A stretch of DNA of 64,000 nucleotides from Chitinophaga pinensis (GTDB taxonomy: Bacteria > Bacteroidota > Bacteroidia > Chitinophagales > Chitinophagaceae): the NCBI GenBank assembly GCA_902167325.1, contig LR632930.1, forward strand, positions 1,240,001-1,304,000, read 5' to 3'. The position numbers were made by a program, and so were the translations under genes. The notes beneath the pieces are model-generated. The model was given only the letters and a program-made list of their open reading frames with translations. It ran no database searches and had not been told where the DNA came from. Below are positions 44,872-54,010 of the stretch, one piece after another (the first letter of the stretch is position 1; every line of letters starts with the position of its first letter).

Positions 44872-45846
44872 ATGACAAAAGGACCTGTTTCACAATTTAT
44901 CCAGCATCATTACCGCCACTTCAACGCGGCGGCGCTGGTAGATGCAGCCAAAGGATATGAGACGCATTTGCTGGAAGGCGGCAAAATGATGGTGACCCTT
45001 GCAGGTGCTATGAGCACTGCTGAGCTGGGTATTTCGTTTGCAGAAATGATCCGTGCCGGTAAGGTCGATATCATTTCCTGTACAGGCGCCAACCTCGAGG
45101 AAGATATCATGAACCTCGTAGCCCATACGCACTATAAGCGTGTGCCCAATTACCGCGACCTTAGCCCTCAGGAAGAGTGGGATCTGCTGGAGCAGGGCTT
45201 TAACCGGGTAACTGACACCTGTATCCCTGAAGAAGAAGCCTTCCGCCGTATTCAGCAGCACATCCATAAAATCTGGAAAGACGCAGAGGCAGCCGGAGAG
45301 CGCTACTTCCCCCACGAATACATGTATAAACTGCTCCTCAGCGGTGTAATGAAGGAACATTACGAGATCGACCCCAAGAACAGCTGGATGCTGGCAGCGG
45401 CCGAGAAGAATATTCCTATCATCGTACCAGGCTGGGAAGACAGCACCATGGGTAACATCTTCGCTTCCTACGTTATCAAAGGGCAGCTGCAGGCTTCCAC
45501 AATGAAGAGCGGTATCGAGTACATGGTATGGCTCAGCGAATGGTACCGTAACAACTCTGCCGGTAAAGGCGTGGGCTTCTTCCAGATCGGTGGCGGTATC
45601 GCAGGAGATTTCCCCATTTGCGTAGTGCCTATGATGTACCAGGATCTTGAGTGGACAGACGTTCCTTTCTGGAGCTATTTCTGCCAGATCTCCGATTCCA
45701 CCACTTCCTACGGTTCTTATTCCGGCGCAGTGCCCAATGAGAAGATTACCTGGGGTAAGCTGGATATCAATACACCGAAATTCATCGTTGAGTCGGATGC
45801 TACTATTGTAGCACCTCTCATTTTCGCTTACCTGCTTGGCTGGTAA
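44872..45846 (+). CDS. Deoxyhypusine synthase family protein
   Basis: This 324-residue protein is homologous to deoxyhypusine synthase, the eukaryotic/archaeal enzyme that modifies eIF5A using spermidine and NAD. It has the NAD-site-like SCTGANLEEDIMN and the catalytic-lysine region NEKITWGKLDINTPKF (WGK). Bacteria lack eIF5A, so the bacterial homologues probably make another polyamine product, such as homospermidine, or modify another target. The start is ATG 44872, as set by the promoter. It is an isolated gene with a terminator on each side. Confidence 0.88.
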   Translation: MTKGPVSQFIQHHYRHFNAAALVDAAKGYETHLLEGGKMMVTLAGAMSTAELGISFAEMIRAGKVDIISCTGANLEEDIMNLVAHTHYKRVPNYRDLSPQEEWDLLEQGFNRVTDTCIPEEEAFRRIQQHIHKIWKDAEAAGERYFPHEYMYKLLLSGVMKEHYEIDPKNSWMLAAAEKNIPIIVPGWEDSTMGNIFASYVIKGQLQASTMKSGIEYMVWLSEWYRNNSAGKGVGFFQIGGGIAGDFPICVVPMMYQDLEWTDVPFWSYFCQISDSTTSYGSYSGAVPNEKITWGKLDINTPKFIVESDATIVAPLIFAYLLGW

Positions 45847-45863
45847 CCGACGTACTTTATACC

Positions 45864-45894
45864 GGAGGCCGCAGCTAATGCGGCCTCTTTTTTT
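45864..45894 (+). terminator. Terminator of the deoxyhypusine-synthase-like gene
   Basis: A 9-bp stem GAGGCCGCA/TGCGGCCTC is followed by seven T, 20 bases beyond the stop. Confidence 0.88.
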
Positions 45895-46058
45895 ACCTTC
45901 AAACCCCGTCTCAATTCCCCATAAACCCATACTGCCGCAGATTTAACAAATTCTTTCACGATACATATGCGAAATATTAAATATTTCTTTATGTTTGCGG
46001 TACAAATGCATTACATATTGCGTTTTTTGTAGTTCTTAAAAATCAGGCATAATATTTT

Positions 46059-46111
46059 TTTGCAGATTCCAAATTAATCCTACATTTGACCCGCAAAGTC
46101 AAAAAGTCAAA
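46059..46111 (+). promoter_or_regulatory. Promoter and probable operator of the TetR gene
   Basis: TTTG (46059-46062), an 18-base spacer and TACATTTG (46081-46088) form a good promoter. A palindrome TTTGAC-N7-GTCAAA (46085-46103) overlaps the -7 element, and a further GTCAAA lies at 46106-46111. The site suits autorepression by the TetR protein. Confidence 0.6.
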
Positions 46112-46134
46112 CGCGGTTTTGCACCAATAGTAAA

Positions 46135-46743
46135 ATGGCCGAGCAGGATCAGAAAAGGGAAGTGATACTGGAGGCAGCGCTGAAGCGGTTTAAACGCTTT
46201 GGCCTGGCCAAGACGACCATGGACGAAATCGCGAGAGATTTGGAGATCAGCAAAGGATCTTTGTACTATTATTTTTCCGATAAGGATCGCATTTATGTAG
46301 CGGTGGTAGAGCGGATCGTTAATGACTGCTTTACAGACATCAGCACATTCCTGCAAACAGCCGGGTCTGTCCAGGAAGTGATGGACCGCTACTTATCGGT
46401 AAAAGAAAGGATTTTACTGGATTATCATTTCCTGTTCGGCATCAACTTGTGGGTGAGCGACAAACCGAGTAGCCTGATGCGGCAGATTGGAGAAATGGTA
46501 CATCAGTCCGAAATCCGCTTCATTTCCAGCTGGCTTAAGAAAGGTATTGAGCTGGGAGAAGTAGCAGAAGTACATGATCCTTCACATACAGCCGATTTGC
46601 TTGTACAGGTGTTGTTCGGATTCTGGATTAACTGGTGCAAGTGGCAGGCTGGCGATTTTGACCTTCAGGATGCTAATAATATTAAGGAGTTTATGAGCCG
46701 TGAGAGAAAAGTGCTCACTATATTCTTCAATGGCTTAAAATAA
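46135..46743 (+). CDS. TetR/AcrR family regulator
   Basis: This 202-residue protein has the N-terminal TetR DNA-binding domain (EVILEAALKRFKRFGLAKTTMDEIARDLEISKGSLYYYFSDKD, about 9-52) and an all-helical ligand domain. Its own promoter carries a palindrome. The next gene, 116 bases downstream on the same strand, encodes a barrel protein that may be a target; that is inference. Confidence 0.9.
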   Translation: MAEQDQKREVILEAALKRFKRFGLAKTTMDEIARDLEISKGSLYYYFSDKDRIYVAVVERIVNDCFTDISTFLQTAGSVQEVMDRYLSVKERILLDYHFLFGINLWVSDKPSSLMRQIGEMVHQSEIRFISSWLKKGIELGEVAEVHDPSHTADLLVQVLFGFWINWCKWQAGDFDLQDANNIKEFMSRERKVLTIFFNGLK

Positions 46744-46859
46744 CGCCCCCGAGAAAAACCGTTTTACAACCGAAAACCTATTCCCTGCTGATCGCATGTA
46801 TGTAGAGCATGAGTAAGCGATTCAATCATTGACATATTAAAATCAAAATTGTACGACAG

Positions 46860-47474
46860 ATGAAAAAGATGATCGTTATGGCCGCGCTGGCCCTGTTCGG
46901 AACCCAATTCGCCAAAGCACAGGTGCAGAAAGGTAACTTCCTCGTAGGTGGTACCCTCGGTGTTAACAGCACTACAGAGAAAGTAGACGGTTCTGACAAC
47001 AAAGAAACTTCTACTACCTTTACTATCAGCCCTAAAGCTGGTTATGCGCTGTCCGACAAATGGATGGTAGGTGTATTCGTTGGTAGCTCCTTTGGTACCA
47101 ATAAAGACAAAGTTGGTGAAGTAACTACCAAAAGCAAGCATACAATGATTGCTCCAGGTATATTCGTTCGCAACTATTGCCAGATCGCTGATTCAAAAGT
47201 GTTCTTCATGAGCGAAGCAAACGTTTCTTACGGTTTCGGTAACGACAAAGCTGGTGATGTTAAGACCTACAAGTACAGCACTATCTCTGCAAACGTTGTT
47301 CCCGGTATCTCTTACCTGGTTGGCAAACGCCTGATGCTGGAAGGTCAATTTGGTGGTCTTGGTTACAGAAATGAAACCAAAACAACTGAAGCCACTGATG
47401 CTAAGCTGAAAACAAGCGAATTTGCTTTCAACTTCACTAAAGAATTTACAGTAGGCGTTGCCTTCCTGTTCTAA
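46860..47474 (+). CDS. Outer-membrane beta-barrel protein
   Basis: This 204-residue protein has a signal peptide (KMIVMAALALFGTQFAKAQ) and then about eight to ten strands (KGNFLVGGTLGVNST, TFTISPKAGYALSDKWMVGVFVGSS, FTKEFTVGVAFLF). The last residue is Phe, as in OMPs recognised by BamA. This OmpX/OprF-N-like fold is common in the phylum; its role is unknown. A strong terminator follows. Confidence 0.8.
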   Translation: MKKMIVMAALALFGTQFAKAQVQKGNFLVGGTLGVNSTTEKVDGSDNKETSTTFTISPKAGYALSDKWMVGVFVGSSFGTNKDKVGEVTTKSKHTMIAPGIFVRNYCQIADSKVFFMSEANVSYGFGNDKAGDVKTYKYSTISANVVPGISYLVGKRLMLEGQFGGLGYRNETKTTEATDAKLKTSEFAFNFTKEFTVGVAFLF

Positions 47475-47499
47475 TTGCTAAGATATTAGCGTTTTTTAT

Positions 47500-47534
47500 A
47501 AAGGCGTTGTCCCTCAGGGACAACGCCTTTTTTC
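47500..47534 (+). terminator. Terminator of the barrel gene
   Basis: A 14-bp stem AAAGGCGTTGTCCC with its complement and a three-base loop is followed by T-runs. Confidence 0.9.
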
Positions 47535-47603
47535 TTTTGTTATGGTTCATGCACACTTTGGCTTGTATCTTGTAATATTAATATCAAACAGAATACACCT
47601 ATT

Positions 47604-47786
47604 ATGAAATTTAATCGAGTACACCTGCTTTTGACCCTTGCCGGTACATTGATGTTCGGCAGTTGTGTGGTAGAACGGCATCACCATCCACATAATAAGC
47701 CGATGCCGCCAGGTCAGGCAAAAAAGAAGTATGGCACTAAATCAGCCAAACCTTTTGCGCCGGGTCAGCAGAAGAAGCATCATTAA
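47604..47786 (+). CDS. Small lipoprotein with PPGQAKK/APGQQKK repeats
   Basis: This 60-residue protein has a lipobox (LMFGSC, Cys about 21) followed by a short basic tail rich in His, Pro and Lys. Two similar pieces occur in it, MPPGQAKKKYGT and FAPGQQKKHH. Such small basic lipoproteins are frequent in Chitinophaga-like genomes, but I know no function. Confidence 0.6.
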   Translation: MKFNRVHLLLTLAGTLMFGSCVVERHHHPHNKPMPPGQAKKKYGTKSAKPFAPGQQKKHH

Positions 47787-47808
47787 TGACGTTTTAAAAT
47801 ACAGGCAT

Positions 47809-48027
47809 ATGAAAAGGAATTGGAGAGTATCCGGAATGATAGCAATAGCAGCAGTTATGCTCACTGCATCTTGTGCATTGCCAAGGCCTCAAAGGCCTCC
47901 TACGCCACCGCATCCGCCAGGCTCTGGTCAGCGGCCACCTACTCCGCCCACACCACCAAGGCCGCCTAATGGCCCAAATGCGGAAACACCTCATACCACC
48001 CTGATCATAGCATACCCACAGCGATAA
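47809..48027 (+). CDS. Small proline-rich lipoprotein
   Basis: This 72-residue protein starts at ATG 47809 and has the lipoprotein signal GMIAIAAVMLTASC (Cys about 23). A low-complexity Pro/Arg stretch (RPPTPPHPPGSGQRPPTPP) follows, and a tail TTLIIAYPQR ends it. It lies 22 bases after the previous small lipoprotein and shares its terminator. Function unknown. Confidence 0.6.
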   Translation: MKRNWRVSGMIAIAAVMLTASCALPRPQRPPTPPHPPGSGQRPPTPPTPPRPPNGPNAETPHTTLIIAYPQR

Positions 48028-48050
48028 ACGGAAATCACTTTAAAGAAGAA

Positions 48051-48081
48051 AAAGAGATTGCATTTTGCAGTCTCTTTTTTT
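48051..48081 (+). terminator. Terminator of the small lipoprotein pair
   Basis: The stem AAAGAGATTGCA/TGCAGTCTCTTT, with one G-T pair, has a three-base loop and continues in T. Confidence 0.85.
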
Positions 48082-48152
48082 ATTTTTGAATAACTATATG
48101 TAACGCGTATACGGAAACCCTTAGATTTTTTAACCCGATAAATAATACACCT

Positions 48153-48611
48153 ATGATCAAAAAGCTCCTGCTTCTATTATTGCCCGTCTTTACATTAATG
48201 ACATCTTTTACCGCCGCACCCTTAAAATCACCTACCCGGTGTGGAAGCTATTTTACTATTGAAACCGGATTGGGAACTCCGAAAATCGAAAAGCTCACGT
48301 TTTGGGATTTGAATTATGGAACATTGCACCCGCACTATGTGCCTTTTCAATATGACCCTTATCTGATACCCGCGACTTTCCTTCCAGGTCATTATTATCA
48401 ACTAATCTTTTCTATAAGTTCACTATCAAGTATTGATAATACTACGTATGAAGTACGAATTAAGAACCAAAGTGGAATTATTATTGAAAGGTTAGAATTT
48501 TCCAGAAGCTCACATGGTGCTTATCCAGATGTAACTATCAATAACTTTACGGTAGCTTGTGAGACTTATCATGCATATGTTCGCAAGAAATCCGATCCTG
48601 ATTCCTGGTAA
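48153..48611 (+). CDS. Hypothetical secreted protein, AT-rich gene
   Basis: This 152-residue protein has a signal peptide (KKLLLLLLPVFTLMTSFTAAP). The mature part is beta-strand rich with two cysteines (RCGSYF, VACETYHAY) that may form a disulfide bond. Its third codon positions are visibly richer in A and T than in the neighbouring genes, which hints at recent acquisition. I recognise no family. Confidence 0.6.
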   Translation: MIKKLLLLLLPVFTLMTSFTAAPLKSPTRCGSYFTIETGLGTPKIEKLTFWDLNYGTLHPHYVPFQYDPYLIPATFLPGHYYQLIFSISSLSSIDNTTYEVRIKNQSGIIIERLEFSRSSHGAYPDVTINNFTVACETYHAYVRKKSDPDSW

Positions 48612-48632
48612 CCAGAAAATCAATGACATACA

Positions 48633-48674
48633 AAGAAAAGGGCCTATACCAGCAGGTATAGGCCCTTTTCTTTT
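48633..48674. terminator. Bidirectional terminator
   Basis: A long perfect stem (AAGAAAAGGGCCTATACC and its complement, four-base loop) lies between the convergent hypothetical gene and rho. Confidence 0.92.
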
Positions 48675-48691
48675 ATACATTAATTCCTGTA

Positions 48692-50404
48692 CTATCTGTT
48701 CATAGTAACCAGGAATTCTTCGTTGTTGCGGGTGCCGCGCATGTGCTGGAGCATGAAGTTCATGGATTCTTCCGTGTTCATATCTGCCAGGTGATTGCGC
48801 AGGATGTATACTTTCTGCAGTACGTCTTTTTCCAGCAGCAGATCGTCGCGGCGGGTAGAAGATGCGGTAACGTCGATGGCAGGGAAGATGCGGCGGTTGG
48901 CCAGGCGGCGGTCCAGCGCAAGCTCCATGTTACCGGTACCTTTGAATTCTTCGAAGATAACTTCATCCATTTTGGAACCGGTGTCGATCAGAGCGGTAGC
49001 GAGGATGGTGAGAGAACCGCCGTTTTCGATTTTACGGGCGGCACCGAAGAACTGTTTGGGTTTCTGCATGGCGTTAGCTTCCACACCACCGGAGAGTACC
49101 TTACCGGATGCAGGAGCCACAGTATTGTGGGCGCGGGCAAGGCGGGTGAGGGAATCGAGCAGGATCACCACATCGTGTCCGCATTCTACCAGTCGCTTAG
49201 CTTTCTGCAGTGCGATGGCGGATACTTTCACGTGTTTTTCTGCAGGCTCGTCGAAGGTGGAAGCGATAACTTCTGCTTTAACGGAGCGTTCCATATCGGT
49301 CACCTCTTCAGGGCGCTCATCGATGAGTACAACCATGAGATAGATCTCGGGGTGGTTGGTGGCGATGGCGTTGGCCACTTCTTTCAGCAGCATGGTTTTA
49401 CCTACTTTAGGCTGTGCCACGATGAGGCCGCGCTGGCCTTTACCGATGGGCGTAAAGAGGTCAATGATGCGGGTGGAGTAGTTGTTGGAAGTGGTAGTAA
49501 GGTGCAGTTTCTCGAAGGGGAACAGCGGTGTCAGGTAATCGAAGGGAACGCGGTCGCGTACTTCCTCAGGTGTTTTACCATTGATGGTTTCTACTTTCAG
49601 CAGTGCGAAGTATTTCTCACCTTCTTTCGGCGGGCGAACGGAACCGCGAACGGTGTCACCTGTTTTAAGGCCGAAAAGCTTGATCTGGCTGGGAGATACG
49701 TAAATATCATCCGGTGAGCTGAGGTAGTTGTAATCGGAAGAGCGGAGGAAACCGTAGCCATCGGGCATCATTTCCAGTACGCCTTCACTGAGGATTACGC
49801 CATCGAATTCTATGTTGAATGTGGGTTCTTTCTTCGGGTATTTGTGTTGCTGAATGGCAGCAGGTTGTTGCTTGATAGGCGCCACTGGTTCCTGTACGGT
49901 CACGAAGTCATCTTCCGCTTCCTCTTCAGGAATCACGGTAGTTTCTTCTTCTTCTTCTTCCTCTTCGGTAAGTGCGGGCAGAACGATGTCGTCATCATCA
50001 TCAAACGTCAGAGACGGGATGTCAAGGTCGAGATCGATCTTGCGTTTTGCCGGAGGAGCTTTAACGGCTTCTTCTTCTTCGTCTTTGGAAACTTTTGTGG
50101 TGGCGGCTTTTCGTGGTTTCTTTGCGGAAGGCTTATCGTCAGAGGAGGGAGTGGGTGGGTTCTGTGGGGTGGGGGCCGGAGTGGGTTCGTCTTTCTTGTT
50201 ACTCACCGGTTTCCGTTTCCTCACTTTCTTGTCATCTCCGTTTCCTTGCTTATCTTCAGATGCTATCACAGCTTGTTTATCGAGGATTTTATAGATGATT
50301 GTTTGCTTGTCCAGTTTTTTTGCGTTGGGAATTTCCAGCTTCTCGGCAATGTCAAGTAGTTCAGGAACGAGCATGTCGTTCAGTTGTAAGATGTCGTACA
50401 TCAT
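48692..50404 (-). CDS. rho: Transcription termination factor Rho
   Basis: Rho is the hexameric RNA helicase that ends transcription. The 570-residue protein shows the RNA-binding cold-shock domain (about 195-275, [21 protein letters not shown]), the P-loop QPKVGKT (about 338), Walker [17 protein letters not shown] and the Q-loop/R-loop end. Residues about 50-190 form a long insert of charged repeats ([14 protein letters not shown], a run of Glu, Pro-rich parts) that is absent from E. coli Rho. Such inserts are disordered; in Bacteroides a comparable insert drives phase separation (family knowledge). Single-gene unit. Confidence 0.96.
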   Translation of the reverse strand: MMYDILQLNDMLVPELLDIAEKLEIPNAKKLDKQTIIYKILDKQAVIASEDKQGNGDDKKVRKRKPVSNKKDEPTPAPTPQNPPTPSSDDKPSAKKPRKAATTKVSKDEEEEAVKAPPAKRKIDLDLDIPSLTFDDDDDIVLPALTEEEEEEEETTVIPEEEAEDDFVTVQEPVAPIKQQPAAIQQHKYPKKEPTFNIEFDGVILSEGVLEMMPDGYGFLRSSDYNYLSSPDDIYVSPSQIKLFGLKTGDTVRGSVRPPKEGEKYFALLKVETINGKTPEEVRDRVPFDYLTPLFPFEKLHLTTTSNNYSTRIIDLFTPIGKGQRGLIVAQPKVGKTMLLKEVANAIATNHPEIYLMVVLIDERPEEVTDMERSVKAEVIASTFDEPAEKHVKVSAIALQKAKRLVECGHDVVILLDSLTRLARAHNTVAPASGKVLSGGVEANAMQKPKQFFGAARKIENGGSLTILATALIDTGSKMDEVIFEEFKGTGNMELALDRRLANRRIFPAIDVTASSTRRDDLLLEKDVLQKVYILRNHLADMNTEESMNFMLQHMRGTRNNEEFLVTMNR

Positions 50405-50764
50405 CTGTTTTTGTCAAATTTTAGAAGTGTCGTAAGGCGGGTACCATCGCATATCAACATACACCAATTAACAAATAATTGTTTTGAGTCAATGTAAAGT
50501 CTTGATCATTAAATTGATAGGGATTACCTGCGTAAAGGACTGCTGATGAAGATGGCAAAAAAGAATCTAATCAGACAGATTGAGGACACAAGATTATGAC
50601 TATTTTCGCGATTCTCCAAAAAAATATTGAACATGGACGCCTAACGCATAGCGTTTTATGATCATGTACTTTCCGCCCTGTAAACCCCGCCCCTTGCCAA
50701 AAAGCGGTTTTTCGTCATCCGATTTTATCTATTTTTGCAACTCAATTCAAAACACACAATTGAT
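50405..50764. other. Intergenic region between divergent rho and asnS
   Basis: About 360 bases. It holds the asnS promoter near the right end. An AT-rich stretch lies before rho, but no exact TAnnTTTG box was found for it. Nothing else is recognised. Confidence 0.35.
50731..50738 (+). promoter_or_regulatory. -7 element of asnS
   Basis: TATTTTTG matches TAnnTTTG and lies 26 bases before ATG 50765, which argues for that start and against the TTG at 50735 inside the box. Confidence 0.5.
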
Positions 50765-52201
50765 ATGAGCCAAAGAGTAAAAATCAGGCAGGTCCTGCAA
50801 GATGACAGAACCAACTATGAAGTTACGGTGAAAGGATGGGTGCGCACCTTCCGGAATAACCAGTTTATAGCGCTGAACGATGGCTCAACCAATAATAATC
50901 TCCAGATCGTAGTGAACGAGGCGGAGATGGACCCTGCCACTTTCAAACGCATCACCCGCGGTGCTGCTATTTCCGTTACCGGAGAAATCATACCCTCACT
51001 GGGCAAAGGCCAGCGTGTTGAGCTTAAATCCGCTCAGCTGGAGATACTGGGCGACTGTGATGCCGAAGCCTATCCCATCCAGCCGCAGAAGCAAAGCCTG
51101 GAATTCATGCGTGAGATCGCGCACCTGCGCTTCCGTACCAACACTTTCGGTGCTGTGTTCCGGACCCGCCATTCCCTCGCGTTTGCCGTTCACCAGTTCT
51201 TCCACCAGAAAGGTTTCGTGTACCTCCACACGCCTATCGTTACTGCATCCGACGCAGAAGGAGCCGGCGAAATGTTCCGCGTTACCACGCTCGACATGAA
51301 GAACCCGCCCCGTACTGAATCCGGAGAAATCGATTATAAGGAAGACTTCTTCGGCCGTGCCACCAACCTCACTGTATCGGGCCAGCTCGAAGGCGAACTC
51401 GGTGCTATGGCATTTGGCGACATCTACACCTTCGGCCCTACCTTCCGTGCAGAAAACTCCAATACCGCCCGCCACCTCGCGGAGTTCTGGATGATTGAAC
51501 CGGAAATGGCTTTCTATGAACTGAAAGACAATATGGACCTCGCCGAAGAGTTCATCAAATACGTAATCCGCTTTGCTCTGGAGCATAACCGCGAAGATCT
51601 CGAGTTCCTCGCGCAGCGCCTCGCTGAAGAAGAAAAACAGAAACCGCAGGCAGAGCGTAGTGAACTGGGCCTCATCGAGAAACTGGAGTTCGTTCTCAAC
51701 AACGAATTCGAACGTATCTCCTATACCGAAGCCATTGAGATCCTCCGTAACAGCAAGCCGAATAAGAATAAGAAGTTTACCTACCCGGTAGATGCATGGG
51801 GTACAGATCTCCAGTCGGAACACGAGCGTTACCTCGTAGAGAAACACTTCAAGAAACCGGTGATCCTGACGGATTATCCTGCCGCTATTAAATCGTTCTA
51901 CATGAAACAGAACGAAGACGGGAAAACCGTTCGCGCCATGGACATCCTGTTCCCCGGCATCGGTGAAATAGTAGGCGGCTCACAGCGGGAAGAAAACTAC
52001 GACAAGCTGGTTGCCCGTATGAATGAGCTGGGCATCCCCGTGGAAGAACTGTACTGGTACCTGGATACCCGCCGCTTCGGAACCGCTCCCCACAGTGGCT
52101 TTGGCCTCGGTTTCGAACGCCTCGTGCTGTTCGTGACCGGTATGACCAACATCCGCGACGTGATACCCTTTCCCCGTACTCCCAAGAGCGCGGAATTCTA
52201 G
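50765..52201 (+). CDS. asnS: Asparaginyl-tRNA synthetase
   Basis: It charges tRNA-Asn. The 478-residue class IIb synthetase has an N-terminal OB-fold (about 10-110, [22 protein letters not shown]), motif 2 in [25 protein letters not shown] and motif 3 in [33 protein letters not shown] at the C-terminus is diagnostic of AsnRS as opposed to AspRS. Start at ATG 50765. Confidence 0.96.
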   Translation: MSQRVKIRQVLQDDRTNYEVTVKGWVRTFRNNQFIALNDGSTNNNLQIVVNEAEMDPATFKRITRGAAISVTGEIIPSLGKGQRVELKSAQLEILGDCDAEAYPIQPQKQSLEFMREIAHLRFRTNTFGAVFRTRHSLAFAVHQFFHQKGFVYLHTPIVTASDAEGAGEMFRVTTLDMKNPPRTESGEIDYKEDFFGRATNLTVSGQLEGELGAMAFGDIYTFGPTFRAENSNTARHLAEFWMIEPEMAFYELKDNMDLAEEFIKYVIRFALEHNREDLEFLAQRLAEEEKQKPQAERSELGLIEKLEFVLNNEFERISYTEAIEILRNSKPNKNKKFTYPVDAWGTDLQSEHERYLVEKHFKKPVILTDYPAAIKSFYMKQNEDGKTVRAMDILFPGIGEIVGGSQREENYDKLVARMNELGIPVEELYWYLDTRRFGTAPHSGFGLGFERLVLFVTGMTNIRDVIPFPRTPKSAEF

Positions 52202-52223
52202 GCATTTCAACAACGTACATACG

Positions 52224-52252
52224 AAAGCAGGCGCCCCGCGCCTGCTTTTTTT
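52224..52252 (+). terminator. Terminator of asnS
   Basis: An 11-bp stem AAAGCAGGCGC/GCGCCTGCTTT with a 3-base loop is followed by T, 25 bases beyond the stop. Confidence 0.9.
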
Positions 52253-52386
52253 ATGCGATTAACTTATGGAAACACCTGCCGGCTGCATCATACATGCAAT
52301 TGAGCAAAACAATACAGTGTGTGTAATCACGGTGGCGGGTATCGCTCCCGCCGCCGGAATTTTCTTCACCCTTTCAAACATTCCCT

Positions 52387-52917
52387 ATGGCAGAAATGAT
52401 TTCCTCCCAACAATCCGGCAACCGCAAAGGCCGCCGCCGCGGCACGAAGCATTCCACCCGTGTAGATATGACGCCCATGGTGGATCTTGGTTTCCTGCTG
52501 ATTACATTCTTCATGCTTACCACTACACTCTCGGAGCCTAAAGCGCTTCCGCTTATTATGCCGGCCGATGGTGAGCCTACGGCAGTAGCTGTCAGCAAAT
52601 CTATGACGCTGCTGGTGCGGAGTAATCGGACGGTTTCCTGGTACGAAGGACTGGGCGACGATCCTGCCATACCTCCTTATATCCGCCACAGCAGCTTCTC
52701 GGCTTCCGATGGTATCGGTCATGTGATCCGTGCCCGTCAGCGTGCAGTAGCAGCAAAGTATGGTGATCCGGAAGAGCTGATTGTGTTGATAAAAGCAGAA
52801 AAAGGAGCCAGCTATGGCAATGTGGTAGATGCGCTGGATGAAATGAAAATTAACCGGGTAGCACGTTATTCACTGGCCGATATAACACCGCAGGAAGAGA
52901 AATTGTTGCAGCCATAA
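52387..52917 (+). CDS. ExbD/TolR-type biopolymer transport protein
   Basis: This 176-residue protein has one N-terminal helix (VDMTPMVDLGFLLITFFMLTTTL) with the conserved proton-channel Asp (about 33) and a periplasmic domain. ExbD works with ExbB to energise TonB or Tol. No exbB, tonB or second exbD gene adjoins, which is unusual. It may be a spare copy that pairs with distant partners. Thirty residues before the helix are very basic. Confidence 0.88.
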   Translation: MAEMISSQQSGNRKGRRRGTKHSTRVDMTPMVDLGFLLITFFMLTTTLSEPKALPLIMPADGEPTAVAVSKSMTLLVRSNRTVSWYEGLGDDPAIPPYIRHSSFSASDGIGHVIRARQRAVAAKYGDPEELIVLIKAEKGASYGNVVDALDEMKINRVARYSLADITPQEEKLLQP

Positions 52918-52973
52918 GCCGCTCGGCGGAGAGGTTTTTCCCTTACCTTTAGTGCTCCAAAAACACTACAGAT

Positions 52974-53930
52974 ATGGCAACCGTTCATTCCATCCCCTCC
53001 GTTGATCTGGCGGATTTCCGTTCCGGCGATCCTGTCAAAAAAGCAACATTCGTGAAAGCGCTGGGCAAGGCGTATGAAGATGTCGGTTTCGTGGCAGTAA
53101 AAAACCATGGTATTTCCGATGAGCTGATCGCGCAGTTGTACGATAATGTCAAAACGTTTTTTCAGCAACCCGCAAGTACCAAAAGTAAGTATGAAGTACC
53201 TGAGCTGGCCGGCCAGCGGGGGTATACATCTTTCGGGAAAGAGCATGCAAAGGGATTTGACGCACCTGATCTGAAAGAGTTTTTCCAGTTTGGGCAGTCG
53301 GTGGAAGATAATGATCCCGTGAAAGAAACCTATCCCAGCAATGTTACCGTGAAGGAAGTACCGGAATTTACGCCTACCCTTTTCAAAGCTTACCGCGGCT
53401 TTGAAGCTTCGGGTACCGCACTCCTGCAGGCTATTGCCATATTCCTCGGGTTAGACGGGCATTTCTTCGACAGCAAAGTACACAATGGCAATTCCATACT
53501 CCGTGCCATCCATTATCCGCCCATCACACAGGAACCTGCTTCGGCCATCCGTGCCGAGCAGCATGAGGATATTAACCTCATTACCCTGCTGGTGGGAGCT
53601 TCTGCCGATGGATTGCAAATACTGGATAAACAGGGGGATTGGGTGCCGGTTACATCACTGCCTGACCAGATTGTGGTGAACGTGGGCGATATGCTCCAGC
53701 GCCTCACTAACAATCGTTTGAAATCTACGACCCACCGCGTTGTAAATCCTCCGCGGGAGTTGTGGAATACTTCCCGTTTTTCCATCCCGTTTTTCCTGCA
53801 TCCCAAGTCAGACATGGATCTTACCTGTTTGCCCCAATGCGTGGATGAACAGCATCCGGTTGCTTATCCGCCCATTACAGCCGGGGAGTATCTCGACGAG
53901 CGTTTGCGGGAAATTGGCCTGAAGAAATAA
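52974..53930 (+). CDS. 2-oxoglutarate/Fe(II) oxygenase, isopenicillin N synthase-like
   Basis: This 318-residue enzyme has the N-terminal DIOX_N part (IPSVDLADFRSGDP...DVGFVAVKNHGI) and the 2OG-FeII core. Its iron ligands are His and Asp in EQHEDINLITLL and His in STTHRVVNPPRE; the Arg that binds 2-oxoglutarate would be in WNTSRFSIPFF. The family is broad (IPNS, ACC oxidase, flavone synthase-like). The substrate is unknown. A TACCTTTA box at 52944-52951 may be its promoter. Confidence 0.88.
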   Translation: MATVHSIPSVDLADFRSGDPVKKATFVKALGKAYEDVGFVAVKNHGISDELIAQLYDNVKTFFQQPASTKSKYEVPELAGQRGYTSFGKEHAKGFDAPDLKEFFQFGQSVEDNDPVKETYPSNVTVKEVPEFTPTLFKAYRGFEASGTALLQAIAIFLGLDGHFFDSKVHNGNSILRAIHYPPITQEPASAIRAEQHEDINLITLLVGASADGLQILDKQGDWVPVTSLPDQIVVNVGDMLQRLTNNRLKSTTHRVVNPPRELWNTSRFSIPFFLHPKSDMDLTCLPQCVDEQHPVAYPPITAGEYLDERLREIGLKK

Positions 53931-53942
53931 ACTTGTTTGACT

Positions 53943-53972
53943 GGCCCGGTGTTCCTGCACCGGGCCTTTTTG
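53943..53972 (+). terminator. Terminator of the oxygenase gene
   Basis: A 9-bp stem GGCCCGGTG/CACCGGGCC with a 6-base loop and five T lies 12 bases after the stop. Confidence 0.9.
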
Positions 53973-54010
53973 TGCCTATTACTGAACAGGGAAGTTGCAG
54001 AAAAAGGAGA

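Noticed and set aside
52266..52541. Small gene METPAGC... upstream of exbD
   Set aside because: More than half of it lies inside exbD in another frame and it has no domain or conserved signal.
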